Positions 1 to 13,028 are shown, numbered from the stretch's first letter. The stretch is DNA of 64,000 nucleotides from Pandoraea horticolens (GCF_902459555.1 NZ_CABPSM010000001.1:186001-250000), one strand, 5' to 3'. Notes: a model not told the origin generated them from the sequence alone. Made by a program: numbers and translations.

Positions 1-643
1 GGCCACCACGCCAATCGTCACCTAGCTCATCAGGCGTGACGGCCACCGGCGAGAAACTGCTCGCAGGCTTGCTCTGGAAGAAACCAAAGCCCTTGGCCAA
101 CTCGGCCGGAATCAGGTTGCGCAAACTCACGTCGTTGACCAACATCAGCAACCGAACGCCCTCGAGCGCGCGCGCCGGACTCGCCCCCATCGGCACGTCA
201 GCCGTCACCACCGCAACCTCAGCCTCGAAGTCGATGCCGAAATCCTCCGATGCACACACGATGTCGTCCGTCGGCCCTATGAAGTCGTCGCTGCCACCCT
301 GATACATCAGCGGGTCAGTCCAGAATTCCGGCGGCATTTCCGCCCCCCGAGCCTTACGCACCAACTCGACGTGATTCACGTACGCCGAGCCGTCGGCCCA
401 TTGGTACGCCCGCGGCAACGGCGCCATGCACTCGGCCGGGTCGAACGCGAAAGTGTTGCGCGCGCGGTGGTGATTGAGTTCGGTGTAGAGCGTCTGAAGC
501 TGCGGGGCATAGAACGTCCAGTCGTCAAGCACACGCTGCAGCGTGGGGGCGATGGCGTCGGCAATGCAGGCGATGGACAAGTCGCGCGACACGACGATCA
601 ACTGGCCGTCGCGGGTGCCGTCCTTGCGGGTAGCGAGTTTCAT
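1..643 (-). CDS. Fumarylacetoacetate hydrolase family protein (3' end outside window)
   Basis: The minus-strand frame is open from an ATG at 643 to the window edge, giving the first 214 residues; the family is usually about 320-330 residues, so roughly a third is missing. It begins MKLATRKDGTRDGQL, typical of FAH-family hydrolases close to fumarylacetoacetate hydrolase, and contains the segment DFEAEVAVVTADVP, matching the metal-binding Glu-x-Glu region of the fold. The family hydrolyses C-C bonds in 2,4-dioxo acids or fumarylacetoacetate. It is divergent from the IclR regulator at 829, and IclR proteins often control aromatic catabolism, so regulation by that neighbour is plausible. The exact substrate cannot be fixed. 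Confidence 0.85.
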   Translation of the reverse strand, partial: MKLATRKDGTRDGQLIVVSRDLSIACIADAIAPTLQRVLDDWTFYAPQLQTLYTELNHHRARNTFAFDPAECMAPLPRAYQWADGSAYVNHVELVRKARGAEMPPEFWTDPLMYQGGSDDFIGPTDDIVCASEDFGIDFEAEVAVVTADVPMGASPARALEGVRLLMLVNDVSLRNLIPAELAKGFGFFQSKPASSFSPVAVTPDELGDDWRGG

Positions 644-828
644 GTGATGAAGTCTGCGGGCCATCTCAAGCCCGATAGAATGGCGCGTGAAGCCGAAGAT
701 TCTACCTGAGGGCATCGGCCCGCTACTGGTCAGCTACCCGCCGGCATTGCCCGACGATTGCCCGGGAGCACCGGCGGCCCACGCATTGATGACGACTTGC
801 ACCGCCGCGACGACGAAGACGGAGACAC

Positions 829-1686
829 ATGACAGTGCCTGAGAATGACAACAATATCGAGAACGACGACAACACGGCAACCCCCGATGAGGAGAAAACC
901 CGCTCGGGCATCCAGTCCATCGAAGTCGGCTTCCGGCTCATCGAGGTGCTGACCGAGGCATCGAACGCCATGATGCTGCGTGACCTCGCACACGCGGCCG
1001 GCATGAACCCCGCCAAAGCACACCGGTATCTCGTGAGCTTCCAGCGGCTCGGCCTCATCGTGCAGGACCCGGTGAGCGGGCGTTACGACCTCGGCCCGTT
1101 CACGCTGCGCATGGGGCTCGCCCACCTCGCCCGCATCGACGCCTTCAAGGCCGCCCGCTTCGCACTGTCCGAGTTGCGCGACGCCATCGACCAGACGGTA
1201 GGCCTTGCCGTCTGGGGCAATCAAGGACCGACCGTCGTGCATTGGCTCGATTCAACCTTCCCGATGCGCGTGCCGCTCCGCCTGGGCGACGTCATGCCCA
1301 TGCTCGAATCGGCCGCCGGCCGCCTGTTCGCCGCTTACCTGCCCGAGCGACAAACGGCACCGCTCATCGACGCCGCTCTCGCAGGCTTGCAACACGCGTC
1401 GCGACATCATCTGCCCGCCACGCGCGCGCAATACGATGCCTTGCTCGACGATGTGCGCGCACACCGCGCCTCACGCGTCGAGGGCACCGTGCTGCCGTCG
1501 GTCAACGCGTTCTGCATGCCGGTGTTCGATGCGACCGGGCAACTCGTGATGGGCCTCATGGCACTAGGCCCTGAGAGCCGTTTCGACGCCAGTTGGGGGG
1601 GCCCGATCGACACCGCCCTGCGCACGCTCGCTCAGAAACTCTCGGCCGACCTCGGTCACGCCCACGCACCGGGCGCCAAGCCTTGA
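829..1686 (+). CDS. IclR family transcriptional regulator
   Basis: This 285-residue protein has a winged helix-turn-helix at about residues 28-90 (SGIQSIEVGFRLIEVL, then MMLRDLAHAAGMNPAKAHRY). An IclR-type effector-binding domain follows from about 105 to 275. The first 25 residues are acidic and Asn-rich, a non-conserved extension. IclR proteins bind small aromatic or organic acids and act as repressors or activators, usually of adjacent catabolic genes. The divergent fumarylacetoacetate hydrolase-family gene (start at 643) shares the 185-base intergenic region and is the likely target. The ligand is unknown. Confidence 0.9.
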   Translation: MTVPENDNNIENDDNTATPDEEKTRSGIQSIEVGFRLIEVLTEASNAMMLRDLAHAAGMNPAKAHRYLVSFQRLGLIVQDPVSGRYDLGPFTLRMGLAHLARIDAFKAARFALSELRDAIDQTVGLAVWGNQGPTVVHWLDSTFPMRVPLRLGDVMPMLESAAGRLFAAYLPERQTAPLIDAALAGLQHASRHHLPATRAQYDALLDDVRAHRASRVEGTVLPSVNAFCMPVFDATGQLVMGLMALGPESRFDASWGGPIDTALRTLAQKLSADLGHAHAPGAKP

Positions 1687-1828
1687 GTGGCGGGGCTGAC
1701 AGGGCGGTCTCGACACCACGGTGCGAAGGCGTTGCCGCGCCATGAACGGCCCTTCGCTCGATCTGTCGAACCGACATGCACCGCAATGTGCGATCCTGAT
1801 GCCCTGACGTTCCAGCCTATCGATTCTC

Positions 1829-2998
1829 GTGTTATCGCGCGACCCTCGTCCCTCTCGATCCCCTCGCCAGACAGCGCCTAACGTGCCCCCGGTTTCCGAC
1901 GATTCCAGCGACGCCGTCTCGACACCCTCCGGCCCAACGCCGCCAAGCTCGCGCGGAGGCTGGATCGTCTGGGCAAGTGTGCTCGCCGCAGTGTTCGTCG
2001 CACACGTGCTTATCGCGTTGTGGGTGGCCGGCCATCGGACTGCGCTCGACGACACGCCGCTTCCCGAAATTCCGATCACGCTGATCCCGCTCAAACCCGT
2101 CGCACCGCCCGCGCCCCCGGCGCCACCGGCGCACAAGCCGAAGCCCGTGGCGAAGCCGAGCCGGCCGAAACCCGCGCCGCCAGCGCCGCCCGACACGCTT
2201 GCCGCGCCAGCAATGACCGACTCACCGGGGCCACAGTCAGCCTCGGAGACGGTTGCGGGCGAAGAGAATACGCCGGGTGCCCCTGCCAGCAATGCGCAAG
2301 CCGAATCGCCGGCAGGGCCGCCGCTGACGGCGGCAGCCGCCAACGGCGACAAGTTCGACCCGCCGTCGTCCGTCACGCTGACGTACGACGCACTGATGAA
2401 TGGCGTGCGCAACCAGACCGGTGAGTTGCATTGGGTGAACGAGAACGGACACTATCGCTTGCGAGTGGCCGTGCCGATCATCTTTTTCGGTACTTTTGAG
2501 TTCGTCAGCGAAGGCGGTTTCGACGCGAACGGCATCGCGCCATCCCGCTATATGGAGAAACGCGGTCGCCGCGCCGAGTACACCACCGACTTTCATCGGG
2601 ACGGCACACCGACGCTGAGCTTTACACGCTCCGGCCAGTCCCTCCCGCTGGCGCCAGGCGCGCAAGACCGCTTCAGCGTGATGATGCAACTGGCGGGCTA
2701 TGCGAGAGGTAACCCGGAACGCTATACCCAGGTGGGGGTGACGCACGAGTTCACGGTAGCCGACACGGACAGCAGCGAGGTCTGGCCGGTACAGTACGTC
2801 GGTAGCGAGACCTTGCGCACGCCGCAGGGTTACCTCGAAACCCGCCATTTCACCCGTTTGCCGCGCAAAGCGGGCGACGAACGGCGTGTCGATATCTGGC
2901 TCGCACCCTCGCTGGGCTGGTTGCCGGTGCGCGTGAAACAGACCGAACCCTCCGGCAACGAATTCGAGCTGATCTTCACGCAGAAGACGGCCCACTAA
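1829..2998 (+). CDS. DUF3108 domain-containing protein with TonB-like proline-rich linker
   Basis: The protein has up to 389 residues. A single transmembrane helix lies at about residues 44-66 (WIVWASVLAAVFVAHVLIAL), followed by a Pro/Ala/Lys-rich stretch (about 75-125) like the periplasmic linker of TonB. The C-terminal 200 residues match the DUF3108 pattern (VTLTYDALMNGVRNQTGEL at the start, LAPSLGWLPVRVKQTEP near the end). DUF3108 proteins are predicted periplasmic beta-rich proteins of unknown function. The start is uncertain: both candidates, GTG at 1829 and GTG at 1883, lack a strong ribosome binding site. The N-in, periplasmic topology is inference. Confidence 0.75.
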   Translation: MLSRDPRPSRSPRQTAPNVPPVSDDSSDAVSTPSGPTPPSSRGGWIVWASVLAAVFVAHVLIALWVAGHRTALDDTPLPEIPITLIPLKPVAPPAPPAPPAHKPKPVAKPSRPKPAPPAPPDTLAAPAMTDSPGPQSASETVAGEENTPGAPASNAQAESPAGPPLTAAAANGDKFDPPSSVTLTYDALMNGVRNQTGELHWVNENGHYRLRVAVPIIFFGTFEFVSEGGFDANGIAPSRYMEKRGRRAEYTTDFHRDGTPTLSFTRSGQSLPLAPGAQDRFSVMMQLAGYARGNPERYTQVGVTHEFTVADTDSSEVWPVQYVGSETLRTPQGYLETRHFTRLPRKAGDERRVDIWLAPSLGWLPVRVKQTEPSGNEFELIFTQKTAH

Positions 2999-3209
2999 GC
3001 CTGCCCAGGACGATACTCTGCCGATATAGCTCAAATCGTTAGAGATTCGAGCGATTCAGACGTCATGCGGCTCCACAGCAAAGTGTTGCCTCACTACTAC
3101 GAAACGCCCTGCACAAGTTGGATGTTCCTGACATAATCAGAAACATCCCACTGCATCGACGCCACATCGTTAGCAGACGCATCGACGAGATCAGGGAGGG
3201 CCGCTCACC

Positions 3210-4004
3210 ATGAAAGTCAGTGCCAACGGTGCATCGATTCATTACGCGGTGGACGGCCACGGCCCGTGGCTGACGCTGGCGCACCCGTTGGGTGCGGATC
3301 TTACGGTCTGGGACGATCTGGTGCCCGACCTCGCAGCCCGTTTCCGGGTGCTCCGTTACGACAGTCGCGGACATGGCGGCAGCGACGTACCGCGTGGCCC
3401 ATACACCATCAAGCAACTGGCGGCTGACGCGACCGCACTGCTCAGTTCGCTGGAAATCCCAAGAACGCATTTCGTCGGCATTTCTATGGGGGGAGCGGTC
3501 GCTCAGCAGGTGGCGCTCGACGCCCCCGAGCGCATCGCCAGCCTGGCGCTCATCGACACCACCGCCGGCTACGACGATGCCGATGCGAAGGTATTTCTCG
3601 AACGCGCCGCCAAGGCCCGCGAGCAGGGAATGAAGGCACTTGCCGACGGCACGCTGGAACGCTGGCTCGGTGAACGCTTCCGCAAGCGCCATCCCGAGCA
3701 GGCCGAGCGCATTCGGGCGCTCGTGGCACACGCACGCCCGGAGGGCTTCGCCGCCTCATGCGAAGCACTGGCGGCGTTCGATGTGCGAACACGATTGGCG
3801 GAGATCGACGTGCCGACGCTCGTGCTCGTCGGGGAAAACGACCCGTCGACCCCGCCAGCCGTGGCTCGGCGCCTGGCCGACGGCATTGCGGATGCCCGGC
3901 TGGAAATCGTGCCGGACGCGGCGCATCTGTCGATCGTCGAGCAGAAACAGTTCGTAACCAACGCCCTTGCAACATTTCTCCAGGGAGCCGCCTCTAACGT
4001 CTGA
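3210..4004 (+). CDS. Alpha/beta hydrolase, 3-oxoadipate enol-lactonase-like
   Basis: This 264-residue alpha/beta hydrolase is close to the PcaD family. The nucleophile elbow GISMGG places the catalytic serine at residue 92. The acid lies in the strand LVLVGENDPSTPP and the histidine in PDAAHLSIVEQ near the C terminus. The motif DSRGHGGSD after strand 4 is typical of PcaD and related esterases. PcaD hydrolyses 3-oxoadipate enol-lactone in the protocatechuate branch of the beta-ketoadipate pathway, but no other pca gene is nearby, so the substrate may differ. The ATG at 3210 is preceded by GGGAGGG at 3195-3201. Confidence 0.8.
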   Translation: MKVSANGASIHYAVDGHGPWLTLAHPLGADLTVWDDLVPDLAARFRVLRYDSRGHGGSDVPRGPYTIKQLAADATALLSSLEIPRTHFVGISMGGAVAQQVALDAPERIASLALIDTTAGYDDADAKVFLERAAKAREQGMKALADGTLERWLGERFRKRHPEQAERIRALVAHARPEGFAASCEALAAFDVRTRLAEIDVPTLVLVGENDPSTPPAVARRLADGIADARLEIVPDAAHLSIVEQKQFVTNALATFLQGAASNV

Positions 4005-4178
4005 CACCTGCAATCTGCGGTACCTGAAACGGGACCTTTGACAAGGAGGGCAAAAAACCATTGAATTCGTCAGCCGGTGTGCCGATAAGCGAATCATGGG
4101 GCACTGCCTCTTGAAATCGCGCCGCGTCGCCCCTATGTGGGTTATCAAGGACCATGCAGGAACACCAGGAGAGTTGCC

Positions 4179-4436
4179 ATGCTCATGATTTACAACAGCC
4201 CGAACTACTGTGTCGTTGAGTTTTCCGCCGATAACGGCAATCACGCGCTGTCTGCCGGTGGCTATGAAATCGTGGACAAAACCGCTGGCCGTGAGATTTT
4301 CCTCGACGGCACGCTTGCCCGGCAATTCCGTGAAGAAGTACAGAAGCTGATCGCTTCCGAACCCTCCGAGGACGAAGTCGATGAGTTCCTCGGTCAGTTC
4401 GATACCTTCATGACGAACCCGGTCGTGCTCCATTGA
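4179..4436 (+). CDS. DUF3567 domain-containing protein
   Basis: This small 85-residue protein starts MLMIYNSPNYCVVEF and matches DUF3567, a family I know mainly from beta-proteobacteria. It is acidic, with no signal peptide or membrane segment. The ATG at 4179 was chosen over an upstream GTG at 4137 because AGGAGA lies just before it and the family begins at this methionine. Function is unknown. The gene stands alone and is followed at once by a strong bidirectional terminator, so it is a monocistronic unit. Confidence 0.85.
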   Translation: MLMIYNSPNYCVVEFSADNGNHALSAGGYEIVDKTAGREIFLDGTLARQFREEVQKLIASEPSEDEVDEFLGQFDTFMTNPVVLH

Positions 4437-4459
4437 TGCAAACACCGTACGCGGTGCCG

Positions 4460-4503
4460 CCCCATGAAAAAACCCTCGCAGTGGCGAGGGTTTTTTCATG
4501 GGG
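4460..4503. terminator. Strong bidirectional intrinsic terminator
   Basis: A nearly perfect hairpin (arms CCCCATGAAAAAACCCTCGC and its complement around the loop AGTG) has A- and T-tracts inside the arms. It can stop both the DUF3567 transcript and the convergent rhodanese transcript (stop at 4565). Confidence 0.9.
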
Positions 4504-4564
4504 CGGGCGCCTGACGCAATGTCGGGCTCTGCCTTCCCCTCGGATCCGCGTGCCGTCTGCTGCC

Positions 4565-4957
4565 TCAGCACTGCTCCCACGGCAGCCCTTCGAAACGCCA
4601 GCCATTGACCGCGTTGCGGTGATGCGTCGCGTCCAGATCGCCCTCGAAGCCGTGCTGCACGCCGTAGACATTGAGGAAACCCGCCGCCTCGAGCGCTTCA
4701 CCTGCGGCCGTACTGCGGTTGCCGCTGCGGCAGATCAGCAGCACGGGGCGCTCGCCCCCCGCGCCGGCAAGCTTGCGCACGCTCGGCACGAAGTGAGGAT
4801 TGATTTCCCAATCCGGGCCATCGTTCCAGGCCACATGGATCGCCCCGGCCGGGTGTCCCACGAACAGGTATTCCATCTCGCTTCGGCAGTCGACAAACAG
4901 CGCGTTGGCGTTGGTTTGCAGAAACTTGTGGGCAGCGCCCGGAAGTAGAAATTCCAT
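4565..4957 (-). CDS. Rhodanese-like domain-containing protein
   Basis: This single-domain rhodanese of 130 residues has the active-site loop LLICRSGNRS, giving catalytic Cys76, and the amino-terminal signature FVDCRSEMEYLFVGHPAGAIHV. Single-domain rhodaneses carry persulfide sulfur in sulfur transfer or detoxification. The start at 4957 is the methionine of MEFLLPG; the frame stays open far upstream on this strand, but that part is antisense to metH. It is divergent from the metH pair with a 159-base shared upstream region. A link to sulfur amino acid metabolism is suggested only by position. Confidence 0.85.
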   Translation of the reverse strand: MEFLLPGAAHKFLQTNANALFVDCRSEMEYLFVGHPAGAIHVAWNDGPDWEINPHFVPSVRKLAGAGGERPVLLICRSGNRSTAAGEALEAAGFLNVYGVQHGFEGDLDATHHRNAVNGWRFEGLPWEQC

Positions 4958-5116
4958 ATCGTTGGCAAAAGAGGTTGAAAACGGCGTGCCGGGGGCTTCG
5001 TGCCGAAGCACGACCGTCCGTGCCCACGCCGCCCGGCAAGGCAGCGGTACGCGGCCGACGGGCGCGAAAGCCATTACAATTATAGGTTTTCCGGCTACTC
5101 CAAGGCGACGTCCGTC

Positions 5117-6232
5117 ATGACTACCGCAACCCCATCCGCCGCCAACGCCCATACGGGAACCGCACCGGCTGCGGCCCAGGCTTCTGTGCAGACCCGCTAC
5201 ACGCGCGGTCAGGCGCTGCCTGCGCTGCTTGAATCGCGCATCCTGATTCTCGACGGCGCCATGGGGACGATGATCCAGCAGTACAAGCTGGACGAAGCGC
5301 AGTACCGGGGCACGCGCTTCGCGGACTTCGCGCACGATGTCAAGGGCAACAACGAGTTGCTCTCGCTCACGCGCCCCGACGTTATCGGCGAGATCCACCG
5401 CAAATACCTCGCGGCAGGCGCCGATATCATTGAGACGAATACGTTCGGGGCGACGACGATCGCGCAGGGCGACTACCACATGGAAGACCTGGCCGACGAG
5501 ATGAACCGCGAGTCGGCGCGTCTGGCGCGCGAGGCCTGCGAAGCGTTCAGCACGCCAGAGAAGCCGCGCTTCGCCGCCGGCGCCATCGGCCCGACGCCCA
5601 AGACCGCGAGCATCAGCCCCGACGTGAACGACCCGGGCGCACGCAACGTCGACTTCGATCAACTGCGCGACGCTTACTACGCTCAAGCCAAATCGCTGCT
5701 CGAAGGCGGTGTCGACCTGTTCCTCGTCGAGACGATCTTCGATACGCTCAACGCCAAGGCCGCGCTCTTCGCCATCGACGAGCTGTTCGAAGACACGGGC
5801 GAAGTGTTGCCGATCATGATTTCGGGCACCGTCACCGACGCCTCCGGACGCATTCTGTCCGGCCAGACGGTCGAGGCCTTCTGGAATTCGCTGCGTCACG
5901 CGCGCCCGCTCACGTTCGGTCTGAACTGCGCACTTGGCGCGACGCTCATGCGTCCGTATATCGCTGAGCTGGCCAAGCTGTGCAACACGTACGTATCGGT
6001 TTACCCGAACGCCGGCCTGCCCAACCCGATGAGCGATACCGGCTTCGACGAGACCCCGGACGTGACGTCGGGCCTGCTCAAGGAATTCGCCCAGGCCGGA
6101 CTCGTAAATCTGGCAGGCGGCTGCTGTGGCACCACCCCGGAGCACATTGCCGAGATCGCGAAGGCGCTGGCCGACGTGAAGCCGCGCCGGTGGCCCTCGC
6201 AGTACCGCGATGCCGACGGCGACGCCGCATAA
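5117..6232 (+). CDS. metH: Methionine synthase, homocysteine-binding subunit (MetH N-terminal module)
   Basis: This 371-residue protein corresponds to the first module of cobalamin-dependent methionine synthase. It binds homocysteine through zinc held by three cysteines, seen here as C271 (GLNCALGA) and C336/C337 (GGCCGTT). The barrel begins [14 protein letters not shown] at about residue 41. In E. coli this module is fused to the rest of MetH; here it ends at residue 371 and the remaining modules start 111 bases downstream. Both ends look intact, so this is a genuine two-gene arrangement and not a frameshift. The ATG at 5117 follows an AAGGCGACG stretch and gives a short 35-residue leader. 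Confidence 0.9.
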   Translation: MTTATPSAANAHTGTAPAAAQASVQTRYTRGQALPALLESRILILDGAMGTMIQQYKLDEAQYRGTRFADFAHDVKGNNELLSLTRPDVIGEIHRKYLAAGADIIETNTFGATTIAQGDYHMEDLADEMNRESARLAREACEAFSTPEKPRFAAGAIGPTPKTASISPDVNDPGARNVDFDQLRDAYYAQAKSLLEGGVDLFLVETIFDTLNAKAALFAIDELFEDTGEVLPIMISGTVTDASGRILSGQTVEAFWNSLRHARPLTFGLNCALGATLMRPYIAELAKLCNTYVSVYPNAGLPNPMSDTGFDETPDVTSGLLKEFAQAGLVNLAGGCCGTTPEHIAEIAKALADVKPRRWPSQYRDADGDAA

Positions 6233-6343
6233 GCCCTGCCGTCTGCCCGAAGCCAACACCATCGATTGCAGAAGCCCGGCGCGCCGCCATCGCCCCCGCG
6301 CGATCGCCATGACTGGCGCGTCAACCACTGAACGGATTGCCCC

Positions 6344-9094
<2,751 letters not shown>

Positions 9095-9353
9095 GAACAT
9101 CCTGCAAATGCGATCCGGCGTGCGGTGGAGCTACCGCACACCGGATCGGGATGCCATAATCGCGGCGGCGCACCGACGCGGCAATCGCAGCCATTCGACC
9201 GGCAGCCGGGCAGACCCGCCGTCTGTCTTCCCCGGTGTCACGTGTCTGTCGCAACCGAAGCGTAATGTCCCGCCCGTTCGGGCTGATCCAGCCGATCGGA
9301 TCCCCGGCCTCCGGCCCCCGCCATATGCCGGCTGGCTCACTTCGAGACGTTTC

Positions 9354-10073
9354 ATGCACGCACTGCAAAGCATCCAGAATTTCCAGCTCCTCCCGCTGCT
9401 CAACACGGCAGTCGCGCTATTCGTCGCGTTCGCGCTCGGCACGATCATCGGCGTGGAACGGCAAGTCCGCCAACGCACGGCCGGCCTGCGAACCAACGTC
9501 CTCGTGGCCGTGGGCTCGGCGGCATTCGTCGATTTGTCGATGCGGCTCATGCCTGGCGACACCCGCGTGATTGCCTATGTGGTCTCGGGGGTCGGCTTCC
9601 TCGGCGCGGGCGCGATCATGAAGGACGGTGCCTCGGTGCGCGGCCTGAATACCGCCGCCACGTTGTGGGGCTCGGCCGCTGTGGGCGCCGCCGCCGGGGC
9701 GGGCCTGATCGTCGAAGCCTGCGTAGTGGCCGCATTCGTGCTGGCCGCCAACACGCTGTTGCGTCCTATCGTGAACAGCATCAACCGTACCCCAATCAAT
9801 GAGGCAACGTCCGAAGCAACTTACGCACTGTCCGTCATCTGTGCACGCACAACGCAGCGCGAAGTGCTCGACAAGGTGGAAGCCTGGCTCGAAGCGTCGA
9901 ACTATCCGGTGCGGGCGCTGGACATCCATCCGTTCGGCGAAGCGGAAGTCGAGATCGAGGCGCTGCTGCTGCCCACGGCAGTCAAGGCAGGCGAACTCGA
10001 CGCACTCACCGATCATCTCGAAACGCTGCCCGGCGTCAATCAGGTGTTCTGGTCAAGCCGTTCGGACGATTAA
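9354..10073 (+). CDS. MgtC/SapB family membrane protein
   Basis: This 239-residue protein has about five transmembrane helices in its first 140 residues and the MgtC signatures GTIIGVERQ, GVGFLGAGAI and VRGLNTAATLW. A soluble ACT-like C-terminal domain follows at about 155-239. MgtC proteins are inner-membrane proteins linked to low-magnesium survival and regulation of the F-type ATPase, but many environmental homologues have undefined roles. The ATG at 9354 was chosen because the family begins close to the first helix; longer forms upstream add unrelated sequence. I see no magnesium leader hairpin in the 259 bases upstream, which hold no other recognisable element. Confidence 0.85.
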   Translation: MHALQSIQNFQLLPLLNTAVALFVAFALGTIIGVERQVRQRTAGLRTNVLVAVGSAAFVDLSMRLMPGDTRVIAYVVSGVGFLGAGAIMKDGASVRGLNTAATLWGSAAVGAAAGAGLIVEACVVAAFVLAANTLLRPIVNSINRTPINEATSEATYALSVICARTTQREVLDKVEAWLEASNYPVRALDIHPFGEAEVEIEALLLPTAVKAGELDALTDHLETLPGVNQVFWSSRSDD

Positions 10074-10217
10074 GCAAAAAAGCCGAATTACAATCGATTA
10101 CAAAGCCTTACAGCACCACACGCAGTGTCTTCTTAGACTGGAATCTCACTAACGCAAGTGATGCCTGCACCACAGACGTTCCTTCGATGTGCAGCGCAAA
10201 GTAAAGGAGTCCATCTG

Positions 10218-10550
10218 ATGAAGAAGCTGATTATTTCGGTTGCTGCCCTGACCCTCGCCGGTGCCTCGGCACTGAGTTTCGCGCAAGGTTCCGCCAGCGG
10301 CAGTGCGGCAAGCCCCGGCCGCAGTGCGGCGACGGAGCCGTCGACCCCGATGGCAATGCCGATGCCGAGCCAGGCTTCGCCGAACGCGCGTCAGACCCCG
10401 ACGCCGGGCGCACAAACCATGACGCCGTCGGCCCCGCATTCCAACTCGCATGCGCAGAAGTCGCGTCACACCAAGAAGGCGCCGGGCAACGGTAGCGCGG
10501 GTAACGACGCCGCCAATGCTGCGGATAATGCACCGGGCAAGGTGCAGTAG
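10218..10550 (+). CDS. Small secreted Ser/Pro/Met-rich protein
   Basis: This 110-residue protein has a clear Sec signal peptide (MKKLIISVAALTLAGAS, cleavage near SFA-QG, residue 22). The mature part is low complexity: Ser/Ala, then Met-Pro repeats (MAMPMPSQ), then a basic HSNSHAQKSRHTKK stretch. No domain is recognised and function is unknown. The start is supported by AAAGGAGT at 10203-10210. It is likely monocistronic, ending at the hairpin at 10701. Confidence 0.75.
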   Translation: MKKLIISVAALTLAGASALSFAQGSASGSAASPGRSAATEPSTPMAMPMPSQASPNARQTPTPGAQTMTPSAPHSNSHAQKSRHTKKAPGNGSAGNDAANAADNAPGKVQ

Positions 10551-10700
10551 TACCGGCACAGCGGTAACACATCAGGGAATCGGCGCCGCCATGGTTCGCG
10601 GCCTTTCACGGCATGCAGGATCTTCACGTCCGGTAAAGCTCGTTAAGGCCGGCACCCTCCTCGCCTGGAGGCGGCCCGTCTGCCATATTCCACAGGACAC

Positions 10701-10737
10701 AAAAAAAGCAGGCCCGCGATTTGCGGCCTGCTTTTTT
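10701..10737. terminator. Bidirectional intrinsic terminator
   Basis: The arms AAAAAAAGCAGGCC and GGCCTGCTTTTTT pair around a short GC loop. It separates the secreted-protein gene on the plus strand from the convergent DUF1840 gene on the minus strand. Confidence 0.85.
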
Positions 10738-10783
10738 CATTCCACGCGCTCGGTTCCCTTATCGGGCGAGCGGTGTCGAGTGT

Positions 10784-11110
10784 TCAACGATTACCGACTT
10801 CCCACATCACGGCCACGTTTTCCTTGCGGGACTCACGCAGCATGTCGAGCAGCGGATAGGCACGTTGCGCCAGACGCAGGCGATCGTCCTCATCGCGCTC
10901 TTCGGATTTCTTGCCCTCGCTTTCCTTCTTCGCAGCGGCATTGTCTTCCGCGATGGCAGCCTCGAGCTTGGCGATGGCCTCGCCCATTTCGTCTTCGCCG
11001 ATCGCACCGCGCTCCCCGAGCTTCTTGCCCACCAGCCCGAGCAGAAACTGCGCGAGATTCTCCAGCATGGTGATCGTGGGCGAGGCGTGCGATTTGAACG
11101 TTACCAGCAT
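10784..11110 (-). CDS. DUF1840 domain-containing protein
   Basis: This 108-residue protein starts MLVTFKSHASPTITMLENLAQFLLGLVGK, the DUF1840 signature. It is charged, with a long helix rich in Glu/Lys/Ala in the middle and no signal peptide. On the minus strand GGGAGACGACC precedes the ATG at 11110, a good ribosome binding site. DUF1840 is a beta-proteobacterial family of unknown function. It is divergent from argS with 163 bases between the two starts. Confidence 0.85.
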   Translation of the reverse strand: MLVTFKSHASPTITMLENLAQFLLGLVGKKLGERGAIGEDEMGEAIAKLEAAIAEDNAAAKKESEGKKSEERDEDDRLRLAQRAYPLLDMLRESRKENVAVMWEVGNR

Positions 11111-11273
11111 GGTCGTCTCCCTATTCGAGTTATCACCACCGCCGCCCCGAGCTTGTCACGCAACGAGGGTGGACCGGCGGGTACCGTGACTTCATCATAC
11201 ACCTGTTAAAATCCGGTGCTGACGATTCAATTGCCTGTCCGGACGTGTCCGGACGCACCCGAAACACCCGCCA

Positions 11274-13028
11274 ATGCTACCCGCCCAAAAGAATGCTCTC
11301 GTCGAGTTGATCGGCGATGTCGTCGCCGGTTTGATACCCGCAGACGGCACCGCGCCCGTCATCCTGCTCGAACGCCCGAAAGTCGCCGCACATGGCGATC
11401 TGGCCTGTAACGTGGCGATGCAACTCGCCAAGCCACTGCGCGCCAACCCGCGCGAGCTGGCCCAAAAGATTGCCGACGCCATCCTCGCCGACGCCCGTGC
11501 GAAGGGACTCGTCGATGCCGTCGAGATCGCCGGTCCCGGCTTCATCAACCTGCGACTGGCCAACGCCACCAAGCAGTCGGTCGCCCGCGCGATTCTGACC
11601 GAAGGCGCCGCCTTCGGCCGCAACGCCGCCAGCAACGACGCCGCGCCGGTGCTCGTCGAGTTCGTTTCGGCCAACCCGACTGGTCCGCTGCATGTGGGCC
11701 ACGGCCGTCAGGCCGCGCTCGGCGACACGATCTCGGCATTGCTCGGCACGCAGGGCCGTCCGGTCCACCGCGAGTTCTACTACAACGACGCGGGCGTGCA
11801 GATCCAGACGCTCTCGACCTCGGTGCAGGCACGTGCGCGCGGCTTCAAGCCGGGTGACGCCGAGTGGCCGGAATCGGCTTACAACGGCGACTACATCGGC
11901 GACATCGCACAGGATTTCCTCGCAGGCAAAACCGTGCAGGCATCCGACGGCGCGCCCGTCACCGGCAGCGGCAACATCGATGACATCGACTCGATCCGCG
12001 CGTTCGCCGTGGCCTACCTGCGCCGCGAACAAGACATCGATCTGCAAACGTTCGGCGTCATCTTCGATCAGTACTACCTCGAGTCGTCGCTGTACGCCGA
12101 CGGCAGTGTCGAGCGCACGGTGCAAGCCCTTATCGACGCCGGCGTCACGTACGAACAGGAAGGCGCGCTGTGGCTGCGCACGACCGACTACGGCGACGAC
12201 AAGGACCGCGTGATGCGCAAGTCCGACGGCACGTACACCTACTTCGTGCCGGATGTCGCCTATCACGCACGCAAGTGGGATCGCGGCTTCCATCAGGTCA
12301 TCAACGTGCAGGGCTCGGACCACCACGGCACCATCGCCCGTGTGCGCGCCGGTCTGCAGGCACTGGGCATCGGCATTCCGAAGGGCTATCCCGACTACGT
12401 GCTGCACAAGATGGTCACCGTCATGCGTAACGGCGAAGAGGTGAAAATCTCCAAGCGCGCAGGCAGCTACGTGACCGTACGCGACCTGATCGAATGGTCG
12501 GGCGGGATTACCGCGGAAACGCCAATCACGGACCCCACCGAGCGTGAAGCCGCACTGCGCCGTGGCCGCGACGCCGTGCGTTTCTTCTTAATTTCACGCA
12601 AGGCCGACACCGAATTCGTGTTCGACGTGGATCTCGCGCTCAAGCAAAACGACGAGAACCCGGTGTATTACGTGCAGTATGCGCACGCGCGCATCTGCTC
12701 CATCCTGACGCAGTGGGGTGGCGACGAGACCCAACTGGTCAACGCCGGCCTCGCGCCGCTCGACAGCGAGCGCGCGCTCGCGTTGTTGCAGTTGCTCGCC
12801 GAATACCCGGACATGCTCACGCGCGCCGCCGAGGAATTGGCACCGCACGCGGTGGCTTTCTATCTGCGGGATCTGGCGGGGGCGTTCCACTCTTTCTACA
12901 ACGCCGATCGCGTGCTGGTCGACGACGAAATCGTCAAGCACGCGCGTCTGGCGTTGCTGGCGGCAACGCGTCAGGTGTTGCGCAATGGCCTTGCCGTGCT
13001 GGGTGTGTCTGCCCCAGCCAAGATGTAA
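11274..13028 (+). CDS. argS: Arginine--tRNA ligase
   Basis: This 584-residue class I aminoacyl-tRNA synthetase charges tRNA-Arg. The N-terminal tRNA-recognition domain runs to about residue 115. The HIGH motif appears as [12 protein letters not shown], and the KMSK region as [13 protein letters not shown]. The C-terminal anticodon-binding domain includes YAHARICSI and ends [16 protein letters not shown], slightly unlike the usual PERM terminus. The length is normal. A TAAAAT hexamer at about 11206-11211 could be the -10 box. A SPOR-domain gene follows 85 bases downstream, an arrangement seen in other Burkholderiales. Confidence 0.97.
   Translation: MLPAQKNALVELIGDVVAGLIPADGTAPVILLERPKVAAHGDLACNVAMQLAKPLRANPRELAQKIADAILADARAKGLVDAVEIAGPGFINLRLANATKQSVARAILTEGAAFGRNAASNDAAPVLVEFVSANPTGPLHVGHGRQAALGDTISALLGTQGRPVHREFYYNDAGVQIQTLSTSVQARARGFKPGDAEWPESAYNGDYIGDIAQDFLAGKTVQASDGAPVTGSGNIDDIDSIRAFAVAYLRREQDIDLQTFGVIFDQYYLESSLYADGSVERTVQALIDAGVTYEQEGALWLRTTDYGDDKDRVMRKSDGTYTYFVPDVAYHARKWDRGFHQVINVQGSDHHGTIARVRAGLQALGIGIPKGYPDYVLHKMVTVMRNGEEVKISKRAGSYVTVRDLIEWSGGITAETPITDPTEREAALRRGRDAVRFFLISRKADTEFVFDVDLALKQNDENPVYYVQYAHARICSILTQWGGDETQLVNAGLAPLDSERALALLQLLAEYPDMLTRAAEELAPHAVAFYLRDLAGAFHSFYNADRVLVDDEIVKHARLALLAATRQVLRNGLAVLGVSAPAKM

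Noticed and set aside
5000-5116. SAH or cobalamin riboswitch upstream of metH
   Set aside because: I looked for the conserved cores and found no convincing match in the short leader.
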